A stretch of 64,000 nucleotides of DNA from Saccharothrix obliqua (GTDB taxonomy: Bacteria > Actinomycetota > Actinomycetes > Mycobacteriales > Pseudonocardiaceae). Under the pieces are notes generated by a model. That model was given only the letters and a program-made list of their open reading frames with translations, ran no database searches and had not been told where the DNA came from. Numbering within the stretch: the stretch's first letter is position 1; each line of letters starts with the position of its first letter. The stretch covers positions 1 to 64,000 of the forward strand of contig NZ_JAHXGQ010000007.1 in the NCBI RefSeq assembly GCF_019375475.1, given 5' to 3'. Shown here in pieces: positions 25,671-33,916 of this stretch. The translations under genes were made by a program, and so were the position numbers.

Positions 25671-26263
25671 CCTCGCAGTCCGCGCACGGCTAGTTCCCGC
25701 GCGGACAACGCGGCGATGACGAGCGGGTCGCGCCGCCGCCAGCCCTCGGCCGGGTCGCCGTCGAAGCGGGCGAGTTCCCGCAGCGGCAACGAGTTCAACG
25801 CGCGCAGCGCCAGCAGGTCGTGGCGGCCGGTGTCGCGCAGGACGCGGGCGGCGGTGGCGCCGCGGGCGTAACGCACCCGCAGCGGCAGCCAGGTGACGAG
25901 CAGGAACGCCACCGGCACGGCGATCAGCGCGACGGCCAGCCACCAGGCGGTGGTCTCGACGACCTCGGCCTGGTGGCGGCCCGCGTCGACCAGCGTCCCG
26001 CCCGCGTCGCGCCCCCGGTCCAGGGCCTCGGCGAGCCGCCCGCCGACCAGGGGCACGTCGCGGGCCTTCGCGGCGGCGTCGGAGAACGTGTCGCGCAGCC
26101 CGTCGCCCGCGCCGGCCAGCTTGTCGCCGGGCACGCGCAGCGCCCGCACGGTGTCCCGCGCGGTGAGCGCGACGACCACCCAGAACACCACCCACACCAC
26201 CGCCGCCAGGTCGGCGAGCACCTGCCGCCACAGCCTGCCGGGCCGGTCCGCGTACCACTTCAT
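25628..26263 (-). CDS. Two-segment membrane protein of unknown function
   Basis: A 211-residue protein with one hydrophobic segment near the N-terminus (about 16-38, LADLAAVVWVVFWVVVAL) and a second in the middle (about 112-134, WWLAVALIAVPVAFLLV), separated by a helical, Ala/Asp/Gly-rich loop. The C-terminal third is basic and cytoplasmic (RYARGATAARVLR). Similar small membrane proteins are common in actinomycetes and have no assigned role. The ATG at MKWYADRPG is preferred to an upstream in-frame start because the latter runs into the divergent regulator's promoter. Confidence 0.75.
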   Translation of the reverse strand: MKWYADRPGRLWRQVLADLAAVVWVVFWVVVALTARDTVRALRVPGDKLAGAGDGLRDTFSDAAAKARDVPLVGGRLAEALDRGRDAGGTLVDAGRHQAEVVETTAWWLAVALIAVPVAFLLVTWLPLRVRYARGATAARVLRDTGRHDLLALRALNSLPLRELARFDGDPAEGWRRRDPLVIAALSARELAVRGLRGHDQRAQKTWRDGP

Positions 26264-26319
26264 GTGGCAAGCAATACCAGGCACGCCGCGGATCGGGCGC
26301 GATCACTAGGGTCGGACCG

Positions 26320-28602
26320 GTGGGGACGACGTTCGGCGATCTGCTGCGCGCACACCGGCGGCGGGCGCGGTTGACCCAGGAGGAGCTGGCGGACGGCTCC
26401 GGGGTCAGCGTTCGCGCCATCAGCGACATGGAACGCGGTCGGGCCAGAGGGCCGCAGCGGCGCACGGTGGAGGCGCTGGCCGGGGTGCTCGCCCTGGCGC
26501 CGGCGGAACTGGACGCGCTGGCCGCCGCCGCCAAGCGGGGCCGGGCGCGGCGGCAACCGGAGGTCGCGCCGTGCGCGCTGCCGCCCGACGTGAGCGACCT
26601 GACCGGCCGGGACCACGCGCTGGCCGCGCTGGGCGAGGTGGTGGCCGGCCCGGGCGCGACGTCCGTGGTCGTGGTGCACGGCCCGCCGGGCGCGGGCAAG
26701 ACGTCGCTCGCGGTGCGTGCCGGCTACCGGTTCGGGCCGCGGTTCGCCGACGGCTGCTTCTTCTTCGACCTGCGCGGCATGGACACCCGGCCGGTGCACC
26801 CGGCGGAGGTGGTGCACCGGGTGCTGCTGGCGCTGGGCGTGCAGCGCCCGCCGGGCAGCGAGGCGGAGCGCTCCGACCTGTACCGGGAACTGCTGCGCAC
26901 CCGTTCCACCATGCTGGTGCTGGACAACGCGGCGGACGAGGCGCAGGTGCGCCCGCTGCTCGCGACGGGCCGGGGTTCGCTGGTGCTGGTGACCTCCCGG
27001 CAGGTGCTGGGCGGGCTGGCGGCGGTGGCGCGGCTGGGGCTGGACGTGCTGGACCGCGACGCGTCGGTGGCGTTGCTGGGCGCGATCGCCGGACCGGCGC
27101 GGGTGGCCGCCGAGCGGGGCGCGGCGCAGGAGGTGGCCCGGTTGTGCGGGCACCTGCCGCTGGCGCTGCGGATCGCGGGCAACCGGCTCGCGGGGCGTCC
27201 GAAGTGGACGGTCGGGCACCTGGCGGGCCAGCTCGCCGACGAGCGCCGCAGGCTCACCGCCCTCACCTCGGGCGACCTCCAGGTGCGCACCGCGTTCGAG
27301 ATGTCCTACCGGCAGCTCGCGGCCAAGGCGGCGTCGTTGTTCCGGCGGCTGTCGGTCGTGCCCGGCGCGACGTTCACGCCGGACCTCGCGGCCGTCGTGG
27401 CGGGCGTGGACCGGCACGAGGCCGAGGACACGCTGGAGGAGCTGGTCGACGCGAGCCTGCTGGACACCGCGGAAACCCCGGGCCGGTACGCGTTCCACGA
27501 CCTGATCCGGGTGTTCGCCGGTGAACGGCTCGTCGACGAGGAGCCCGACCACGACGACACGCGGCGGCGGCTGGTGTCCTGGCTGATCGGCACGGCGGTG
27601 GCGGCGGCGGGCTTCTTCGGCCCGGACGCGCGTGCCACGCCCACGGGTTCCTTGCGGGACAAGGACGACGCGGGCGCGTGGCTGGCCGCGGAGACGGGCA
27701 ACTGGCTCGGCGCGTTGCGGTGGGCGGGCGCGCACGGGATGCACCGCGCGGTGCTGGACCTGGCGACCGCCGTGCACTGGTACTCCGACCAGCGCGGGCG
27801 TGGCGAGACGTGGGCCGAGGTGTTCACCGCGGGTGTCGCGGCGGCCCGCGCCCTGGGCAGCGTGCGGGACGAGGCGGTGCAGCTCAACTTCCTCACCTGG
27901 ACGCGGTGCGTGCTGCTGCGCGATCCCGAGCGGGCGCTGGCGCTGCACGCCGACGCGTGGCGGGCCGCCGTGGCGGCGGGCGACGTGAAGGAGCAGGCGT
28001 GGGCGGTGCACTACCGGGCCGCGTCGGAGATGCGGGCGGGTGACCTGGACTCGGCGCGGGACAGCGCGATCCGCGCGCGGGAGCTGTTCCGCGCCGCGGA
28101 CTACCCGCTGGGCGAGCAGATCTCCTCGTCCTGCCTGGGTCTCGTGCTGCACGCGCTGCACCGGTACGAGGAGGCCGCGGCGGTGCACCGGGCCCTGCTG
28201 GAGACCGTGCGCGCGGGCCGGCTCGACCTGTCGCCGGTGATGGCCGACGAGATGCAGGCGAGCCTGCTGGTGCGCACCGCGGAGAGCCTGGCGGAACTCG
28301 GGCGGTGGGCGGAGGTGCGGGTGGCGGCGACCGAGGCCCTGCACCACGCGGTCGCCGCCACCGCACCCGGCAGCGCCTGCGACGCCCGGTACCTGCTCGG
28401 ACTCGCCCGGTACCGGCTCGGCGACGCGGTGGGGGCGCGTGCCGACCTGGTCGCGGCGGCTGCCTCGGTGGACGAGCGCCGCCCCCACCGCGCGTCCGCG
28501 GTGCTGGGCCTGCTCGCCGACGTGCTCGACGAACTCGGCGACCCGGCCGCGGCGGTGCGGTGCCGGGAGCGGGCCGCCGGATCGCGGTCAGCCGATCGGT
28601 GA
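26320..28602 (+). CDS. HTH-STAND-TPR transcriptional regulator
   Basis: 760-residue regulator with an XRE helix-turn-helix (about 8-65, TQEELADGSGVSVRAISDME), an NB-ARC-type ATPase with Walker A GPPGAGKTS (Lys127) and Walker B TMLVLDN, a GLPL-type motif (HLPLALRIAG), a winged-helix segment and about 300 residues of TPR-like helices. Such STAND proteins act as ATP- and ligand-gated switches. A TAGGGT -10 (26307-26312) is only seven bases from the GTG, so the transcript is likely leaderless. It diverges from the small membrane protein by 56 bases, its likeliest local target. The inducer is unknown. Confidence 0.85.
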   Translation: MGTTFGDLLRAHRRRARLTQEELADGSGVSVRAISDMERGRARGPQRRTVEALAGVLALAPAELDALAAAAKRGRARRQPEVAPCALPPDVSDLTGRDHALAALGEVVAGPGATSVVVVHGPPGAGKTSLAVRAGYRFGPRFADGCFFFDLRGMDTRPVHPAEVVHRVLLALGVQRPPGSEAERSDLYRELLRTRSTMLVLDNAADEAQVRPLLATGRGSLVLVTSRQVLGGLAAVARLGLDVLDRDASVALLGAIAGPARVAAERGAAQEVARLCGHLPLALRIAGNRLAGRPKWTVGHLAGQLADERRRLTALTSGDLQVRTAFEMSYRQLAAKAASLFRRLSVVPGATFTPDLAAVVAGVDRHEAEDTLEELVDASLLDTAETPGRYAFHDLIRVFAGERLVDEEPDHDDTRRRLVSWLIGTAVAAAGFFGPDARATPTGSLRDKDDAGAWLAAETGNWLGALRWAGAHGMHRAVLDLATAVHWYSDQRGRGETWAEVFTAGVAAARALGSVRDEAVQLNFLTWTRCVLLRDPERALALHADAWRAAVAAGDVKEQAWAVHYRAASEMRAGDLDSARDSAIRARELFRAADYPLGEQISSSCLGLVLHALHRYEEAAAVHRALLETVRAGRLDLSPVMADEMQASLLVRTAESLAELGRWAEVRVAATEALHHAVAATAPGSACDARYLLGLARYRLGDAVGARADLVAAAASVDERRPHRASAVLGLLADVLDELGDPAAAVRCRERAAGSRSADR

Positions 28603-28754
28603 CGCGTTCCTGGCCATCGCCGCCTGGTCCTTCCGTGCCGATCCGGTGGGGTTGCCACCAAGTCAACCGCCGGACGCCCCCGGGCACCACGCAGAACAAC
28701 CGGCAGAAGTACACCGGTCACCCGCGTGCGCCGGGGGCGGCCACGCCGACCGGG

Positions 28755-29141
28755 TCAGTCGCCCACCACGGCGAGGGCGTCGATCTCCACCAGCAGGCCC
28801 GCCGGCAGGCCCACGTACACCGTGGTGCGGGCCGGGTACGGGAGCTGGGTGACGACCTCGTTGTAGGCGTCGTTCATCTCGCCGAAGTGGGCGGCGTCGG
28901 TCAGGTAGACGCGCATCATCAGCACGTCGTCCAGCGACGCGCCGCCCGCTTCCAGCACGGCGACGATGTTCGCCAGCGCCTGCTTGGTCTGCTCCGCGAC
29001 GGTCTCGCCGACGATCTCGCCGGTCGCCGGGTCGAACCCGACCTGGCCCGCCACCTGGAGCACGTTGCCCTTGCGGACGCCCTGGGAGAACGACGCCACC
29101 GGGGTCGGGGCGTTCGCGGTGCGGATCTCGGTCTTGGCCAT
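28755..29141 (-). CDS. ridA: RidA-family enamine/imine deaminase
   Basis: 128-residue protein of the RidA/YjgF/UK114 family, which hydrolyses reactive enamines and imines released by PLP enzymes. Visible motifs: GNVLQVAGQVGFDPATGE, the C-terminal PYPARTTVYVGLP with the conserved Arg that binds the substrate carboxylate, and LLVEIDALAV. It is the last gene of the minus-strand iclR-kinase unit, opposite a PLP deaminase, so it probably clears that enzyme's aminoacrylate-type intermediate. Confidence 0.92.
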   Translation of the reverse strand: MAKTEIRTANAPTPVASFSQGVRKGNVLQVAGQVGFDPATGEIVGETVAEQTKQALANIVAVLEAGGASLDDVLMMRVYLTDAAHFGEMNDAYNEVVTQLPYPARTTVYVGLPAGLLVEIDALAVVGD

Positions 29142-29221
29142 GCGCACTCCTGTGTCGTGTCGCCCCGCCCTGGTTGGCGGGGACGCGTCGGGTTTCCTCT
29201 TCCGCGTGGCGCGGGAGGCCG

Positions 29222-29971
29222 TCAGTCCCGCGGGGTCCAGCCGCACTCGACGGAGGCCGCGCGGGCGGTGGCCCGGAGGTCGGGCAGGTGGCCCAGCAGG
29301 CCGTCGAAGTCGAGCAGCACCTTGGGCACCGACATGGACACCGCCGCCACGACCTCGCCGCGCGCGCCGCGGATGGGCGCGGCGATGCAGTGGATGAAGT
29401 CCTCGTGCTCGGCGTTGTCCACGGCGTAGCCGCGTTCGCGGACGCGGTCCAGCTCCGCCAGGTAGGCGGCGGGCGTGGTGATGGTGTTCGCGGTCAGCGG
29501 CGGGTAGTCGAGGGATTCGGCGATCTCGCGGCGGCGCGGCTCGGGCAGGTCGGACAGCAGGACCTTGGCGACGGCCGTGCAGTGCAGCGGCGCGCGCCTG
29601 CCGATGCGGGAGTACATCCGCATCGGGTGGGTGCTGTCGTACTTGTCGATGTAGATCACCTCGCCGCCCTCGTAGGAGGCCAGGTGCACGGTGTAACCCA
29701 AGCGGGCGTTGAGGTCGCGCAACGCGTTCTCGGCCGCGCGCCGCACGTCGCGCTCCTCCAGGGCCCGGTTGGCGAGGTCGAACAGGGCCGCGCCCAACCG
29801 GTAGTGGTGCACGCCGTCACGCCGCACGAAGTGGTGCGACTCCAGCGTGCGCAGCAGCCTGAGCGCGGTCGACTTGTGCACCCCGATCACGGCGGACAGC
29901 TCGTCCAGCGTGCGGGCGCCCTTGGCCAACTCGCCCATCAGGGTCAGCGCCCGGTCCAGGCTCTGGCTCAT
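29222..29971 (-). CDS. IclR-family transcriptional regulator
   Basis: 249-residue regulator with an N-terminal winged helix (1-65, LDELSAVIGVHKSTALRLLRTLE) and a C-terminal GAF-like effector domain (about 80-245, with IGRRAPLHCTAVAKVLL and IAAPIRGARGEVVAAVSMS). The family includes KdgR, which senses 2-keto-3-deoxygluconate, the predicted product of this locus. The kinase gene stop overlaps... more precisely, this gene's ATG overlaps the kinase reading frame end region in ATGA, so the two are coupled in the order kinase then ridA with iclR between; the 19-bp palindrome before the deaminase gene is its likely operator. Confidence 0.92.
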   Translation of the reverse strand: MSQSLDRALTLMGELAKGARTLDELSAVIGVHKSTALRLLRTLESHHFVRRDGVHHYRLGAALFDLANRALEERDVRRAAENALRDLNARLGYTVHLASYEGGEVIYIDKYDSTHPMRMYSRIGRRAPLHCTAVAKVLLSDLPEPRRREIAESLDYPPLTANTITTPAAYLAELDRVRERGYAVDNAEHEDFIHCIAAPIRGARGEVVAAVSMSVPKVLLDFDGLLGHLPDLRATARAASVECGWTPRD

Positions 29972-30936
29972 CCAGTTCTCCTCAGGTGCGCGGCGGCCCA
30001 CGTCGCCGGGTCCGCGTCCAGCAGCGGCCCGGTCACTTCGGCGGGCAGCGGTTCACCCACATCTTCGCTGGTGAGCAGGCAAGCGGCGGCCTGGAGGTGC
30101 CCGGCACGCAGTCGGCGCGTCGGCGGCAGGCCCGCGAGGTGGGCGGCGAGGTAGCCCGCGGCGAAGCCGTCACCCGCGCCGACCGGTTCCACGACGTCGA
30201 CGCGCAACGCCTCCTGGTAGGTGAAGACGCCGTCCTCGACGAGGGTCACGCCCCGCGCGCCCTCCTTGACGACGATGGTCCGCGGCGTGGGCAGCAGGGC
30301 ACGCAGCTTGGCCGGGTCGCCGGTGCCCCACACGGCCTCGGCCTCGTCCGCGCCGGCCAGCACGACGTCGGCCGCGTCGGCGAGTTCGAGCAGCACGGTC
30401 GGGTCCCGGTCGGCCCACAGCGCGGGCCGCCAGTTGAGGTCGAACGACACCAGGTGGTCGCGCGGCCGGGACAGGGCCGCGCGCAACAGGTCCAGGCAGC
30501 TCTCGGACAACGCGGCGGTGATGCCGCTGACGTGCAGCAGCGCCACGTCGGTGAAGTCGACCCGGCGCAACGCGTCGGGCCCGAGGGCGGACGCCGCGGA
30601 ACCACGCCGGTAGTAGCGGACGGGACTGCCCGCCGCGTCGGCTTCCTTCACGTAGAGACCGGTGGGCCGGGTCGGGTCCACCCGCACCCCGGACACGTCG
30701 ACGCCCGCGCCGCGCACGAAGTCCAGCACGGCGCCGCCGAACGCGTCGGCGCCCACCGCGCCCACCCACCGGCTGCGCAGCCCCAGCCGCGCCAGGTGGA
30801 TGGCCACGTTGGACTCGGCCCCGCCGACGGCGCGGGTCCAGGTGCGCACGTCGCGCACCGGTCCCGGTTCGGCGGGCACCAGCACCACCATGGTCTCGCC
30901 CAGGCACACCACGCCGCCCGTTAGGTCGAACCGCAT
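29968..30936 (-). CDS. PfkB-family sugar kinase, probable KDG kinase
   Basis: Ribokinase-fold kinase of 322 residues. The start VVCLGETMVVLVP and the sugar-binding GGAESNVAIHLARLG are typical of 2-keto-3-deoxygluconate kinases. The catalytic base lies in the anion-hole motif GAGDGFAAG near residue 255. FDLNWRPALW is also conserved in KdgK-like enzymes. Its 3' end and the GTG/ATG of the following regulator share four bases. An excellent GGAGGAG ribosome binding site precedes the ATG. KDG as substrate is inferred from sequence flavour and neighbours; 2-keto-3-deoxygalactonate or fructose are alternatives. Confidence 0.85.
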   Translation of the reverse strand: MRFDLTGGVVCLGETMVVLVPAEPGPVRDVRTWTRAVGGAESNVAIHLARLGLRSRWVGAVGADAFGGAVLDFVRGAGVDVSGVRVDPTRPTGLYVKEADAAGSPVRYYRRGSAASALGPDALRRVDFTDVALLHVSGITAALSESCLDLLRAALSRPRDHLVSFDLNWRPALWADRDPTVLLELADAADVVLAGADEAEAVWGTGDPAKLRALLPTPRTIVVKEGARGVTLVEDGVFTYQEALRVDVVEPVGAGDGFAAGYLAAHLAGLPPTRRLRAGHLQAAACLLTSEDVGEPLPAEVTGPLLDADPATWAAAHLRRTG

Positions 30937-30957
30937 CCGCTCCTCCGAGCCCTTTGA

Positions 30958-30986
30958 TTGACGAGGCGGCAGCCGAATGTTACACA
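30958..30986 (+). promoter_or_regulatory. Promoter of the deaminase-deacylase-permease operon
   Basis: TTGACG, a 17-base spacer and TACACA, placing the start site near 30993, about 50 bases before the GTG. The IclR-type palindrome lies just downstream, where a bound repressor would block elongation. Confidence 0.5.
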
Positions 30987-31011
30987 ACTCATCATCACAT
31001 CGCGCAATAGC

Positions 31012-31030
31012 CGTTGCGAACTACGCAACG
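31012..31030. promoter_or_regulatory. Palindromic operator, probably for the IclR regulator
   Basis: CGTTGCGAACTACGCAACG is a perfect inverted repeat with 7-bp arms around AACTA. It lies between the divergent kinase and deaminase genes and ends 14 bases before the GTG of the deaminase gene. A half-site-like CGCGCAAT is 10 bases upstream. IclR proteins bind short palindromes in such divergent promoters. Confidence 0.6.
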
Positions 31031-31044
31031 TGAGGAGCGAGACA

Positions 31045-32316
31045 GTGGACATCGACCGGGACGCCGTGGCCGCGATCCGCGCGGAGCGCGTGGACTGGCG
31101 CTTCAAGAGCCTGCCCGCGAACGCGTTCGGCGCGACCGTCGGCGAGGTCGCCGACCGCGGGCTGGACCTGTTCGCCGACGGGTTCGTCGGACCGCTGGTG
31201 GTGCTGGACGCCACCGCGCTGGAGCACAACATCGCCACCATGGCGGCGTGGTGCGCCGAGCGCGGCGTCCTGCTGGCGCCGCACGGCAAGACGACCATGG
31301 CTCCGCAGTTGTTCACCCGGCAGCTCGACCGCGGCGCGTGGGGCATCACCGCCGCCAACACCGGCCAACTGCGCGTGTACCGGGCGTTCGGGGTGGGCCG
31401 GGTGTTGTTCGCCAACCAGCTCGTCGACCCGGCCGGGCTCGCCTGGACCGCCGCCGAACTCGCCCGCGACCCGGAGTTCGAGTTCAGCTGCTGGGTCGAC
31501 TCGGTCGCCGGCGTGGCGCGGATGACCGAGCTGCTGGGCGAGGTCGAGCGGCCGGTGGACGTGCTGGTGGAACTCGGCGCGCCCGGCGGCCGGACCGGCG
31601 CGCGTGACCACGCCACCGCCATCGAGGTCGCGCGGGCCGCCGCCGCCAGCCCCGCGCTGCGGCTGGTCGGCGTCGCCGGGTACGAGGGCGCGCTCGCCCA
31701 CGACGCGTCCGAGGCGGCGTTGTCCGCCGTGGACGAGTACCTGGAGGACCTGCGCGAACTGGTCGTGGAGATCAAGGACCTGTACGAGGTGGACGTCCCG
31801 CTGGTCACCGGCGGCGGCAGCGCCTACTTCGACCAGGTGGCGACGGCGTTGCGCGGGCCGTGGCCGTTCACCGTGCGGCCGGTGCTGCGCAGCGGCGCCT
31901 ACATCACCCACGACGACGGCTTCTACCGCGGCATCTCGCCGTTCGGCCGGGTCGCGGGCGAGCAGCCGTTCCGGTCCGCGTTGCGGGCGTGGGCGCAGGT
32001 CACCTCCCGGCCGGAACCCGGTCTGGCGCTGCTCACCATGGGCAAGCGCGACGCGTCGTTCGACGAGGGCCTGCCGGTGCCCCGGGTGTGGCGCGGGCGT
32101 GACGGCGTGACGCGGCCCGTCGAGGCGACCGTGACCGCGCTCAACGACCAGCACACGTTCCTCTCGCTGCCCGCGGGCTCGCCGGTCGAGGTCGGCGACT
32201 GGATCGGCCTCGGCCTGTCCCACCCCTGCACGGTGTTCGACAAGTGGCAACTCATCCCGGTGGTCAACGGCGCCGACGGCACCACCGTGGTGGACCTGGT
32301 GCGCACGTACTTCTAG
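31045..32316 (+). CDS. PLP amino-acid deaminase/aldolase (D-threonine aldolase-D-serine dehydratase fold)
   Basis: Fold-type III PLP enzyme of 423 residues: alanine-racemase-like N-terminal barrel with the Schiff-base lysine K82 in APHGKTTMAP, and a C-terminal DSD1-like beta domain. VVLDATALEHNIATM, GGGSAYFD and the C-terminal GLGLSHPCTVFDKW, which supplies metal ligands His and Cys, are family hallmarks. It should deaminate a D-configured amino acid; in context D-glucosaminate to 2-keto-3-deoxygluconate is the attractive proposal. GTG chosen because GAGGAG lies eight bases upstream. First gene of a three-gene operon. Confidence 0.85.
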   Translation: MDIDRDAVAAIRAERVDWRFKSLPANAFGATVGEVADRGLDLFADGFVGPLVVLDATALEHNIATMAAWCAERGVLLAPHGKTTMAPQLFTRQLDRGAWGITAANTGQLRVYRAFGVGRVLFANQLVDPAGLAWTAAELARDPEFEFSCWVDSVAGVARMTELLGEVERPVDVLVELGAPGGRTGARDHATAIEVARAAAASPALRLVGVAGYEGALAHDASEAALSAVDEYLEDLRELVVEIKDLYEVDVPLVTGGGSAYFDQVATALRGPWPFTVRPVLRSGAYITHDDGFYRGISPFGRVAGEQPFRSALRAWAQVTSRPEPGLALLTMGKRDASFDEGLPVPRVWRGRDGVTRPVEATVTALNDQHTFLSLPAGSPVEVGDWIGLGLSHPCTVFDKWQLIPVVNGADGTTVVDLVRTYF

Positions 32317-32329
32317 AAAGGACGGCGGC

Positions 32330-33916
32330 GTGGACATCGTCTTCAAGGGCGCGCTCGTGGTGGACGGCACGGGTTCGCCCGGCTACCGGGCGGACGTGGG
32401 CGTGCGTGACGGCCGGATCGCCGGGATCGGGTCGGTGGGCGGGCGGCGGGAGGTCGACGCCGCCGGGCTCGTGCTCGCACCCGGTTTCATCGACATGCAC
32501 TCGCACTCCGACCTGCGACTGCTGGCCGAACCCGACCACCTGGCCAAGGTCTCGCAGGGCGTCACCACCGAGGTGCTCGGCCAGGACGGGCTGTCCTACG
32601 CGCCCGTCGACGACGAGGTGCTGGCCGCGCTGCGCGCCCAGCTCGCCGGCTGGAACGGCGACCCGGACGGGTTCGCCTGGGACTGGCGGTCCGTCGGCGA
32701 GTACCTGGACCGGCTCGACCGCGGCATCGCCGTGAACGCCGCCTACCTGGTGCCGCAGGGCACGCTGCGGATGCTGTGCGTCGGCTGGGACGACCGGCCC
32801 GCCACCCCCGCCGAGCTGGACCGGATGCGCGAGGTGCTGGCGCGGTCCCTGGCCGAGGGCGCGGTCGGCATGTCGTCCGGCCTCACCTACACGCCCGGCA
32901 TGTACGCGGGGTCGGCCGAGCTGACCGCGCTGTGCCGGGTGGTCGCCGAGCACGGCGGCTTCTACAGCCCCCACCACCGCAGCTACGGCGCGGGCGCGCT
33001 GGAGGCGTACGCGGAGATGGTGGAGGTGACGCGGGCGGCGGGCTGCCCCCTGCACCTCGCGCACGCCACGATGAACTTCGAGGTGAACCGGGGACGCGCG
33101 GGCGACCTGCTGGCGCTGCTGGACGACGCGATCGCGGCGGGCGCGGACATCACCCTGGACACCTACCCGTACCTGCCGGGCGCGACCTACCTGTCCGCGC
33201 TGCTGCCGAGCTGGGCGGGCGAGGGCGGACCGGACGCCACCCTCGCCCGGCTGACCGACCCGGACGACCGCGAGCGCATCCGCGTCGAGCTGGAGGAGAC
33301 CGGGTCCGACGGCTGCCACGGCGTGCCCGTCGACTGGACGACCATCGAGATCAACGGCGTGCGCCGCGCCGACCACGCCCACCTGGTGGGCCGCAGCGTG
33401 GCCGAGTCGGCACGCGTCGCGGGCAGACCGCCCGCCGAGCTGTACTTCGACGTCCTGGTCGCCGAGCGGCTGGGCACCTCGTGCCTGATGCACGTCGGCC
33501 ACGAGGAGAACGTGCAGGCGATCATGCGGCACCCGGCGCACACCGGCGGCAGCGACGGGCTGCTGGTCGGCGACCGGCCGCACCCGCGCGCGTGGGGCAC
33601 GTTCCCCCGCTACCTGGCCCGGTACGTGCGTGAACTGGGCGTGCTGAGCCTGGAGGACTGCGTCGCGCACCTGACCGGCCGCGCCGCCAAGCGCCTGCGG
33701 CTCGCCGACCGCGGCCTGGTCCGCGAGGGCTACGCGGCCGACCTCGTGCTGTTCGACCCGCACGAGGTGGCCGACACCGCGACGTTCGACCAGCCGCGCC
33801 AAGCCGCCAACGGCATCCCCTACGTGCTCGTCAACGGCGTGCCCGTGATCGACGACGGCAGGCGCACCGACGCCCTGCCCGGCCACTCCCTGCGCAACCA
33901 CCGGAGCCGACCTTGA
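32330..33916 (+). CDS. N-acyl-D-amino-acid deacylase family amidohydrolase
   Basis: Metal-dependent amidohydrolase of 528 residues. FIDMHSHSD with His57 and His59 binds zinc, and the C-terminal GSDGLLVGDRPHPRAWGTF region carries the catalytic Asp. In classical D-aminoacylases the next motif reads GNCG with a zinc-binding Cys; here it is GQDGLSYAP, so the metal site differs. That places it outside the well studied D-amino-acid acylases and leaves room for another N-acetyl substrate such as N-acetylglucosaminate. GTG start 13 bases after the deaminase stop with AAAGGA before it; its stop overlaps the permease start by one base (TGATG). Confidence 0.85.
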   Translation: MDIVFKGALVVDGTGSPGYRADVGVRDGRIAGIGSVGGRREVDAAGLVLAPGFIDMHSHSDLRLLAEPDHLAKVSQGVTTEVLGQDGLSYAPVDDEVLAALRAQLAGWNGDPDGFAWDWRSVGEYLDRLDRGIAVNAAYLVPQGTLRMLCVGWDDRPATPAELDRMREVLARSLAEGAVGMSSGLTYTPGMYAGSAELTALCRVVAEHGGFYSPHHRSYGAGALEAYAEMVEVTRAAGCPLHLAHATMNFEVNRGRAGDLLALLDDAIAAGADITLDTYPYLPGATYLSALLPSWAGEGGPDATLARLTDPDDRERIRVELEETGSDGCHGVPVDWTTIEINGVRRADHAHLVGRSVAESARVAGRPPAELYFDVLVAERLGTSCLMHVGHEENVQAIMRHPAHTGGSDGLLVGDRPHPRAWGTFPRYLARYVRELGVLSLEDCVAHLTGRAAKRLRLADRGLVREGYAADLVLFDPHEVADTATFDQPRQAANGIPYVLVNGVPVIDDGRRTDALPGHSLRNHRSRP

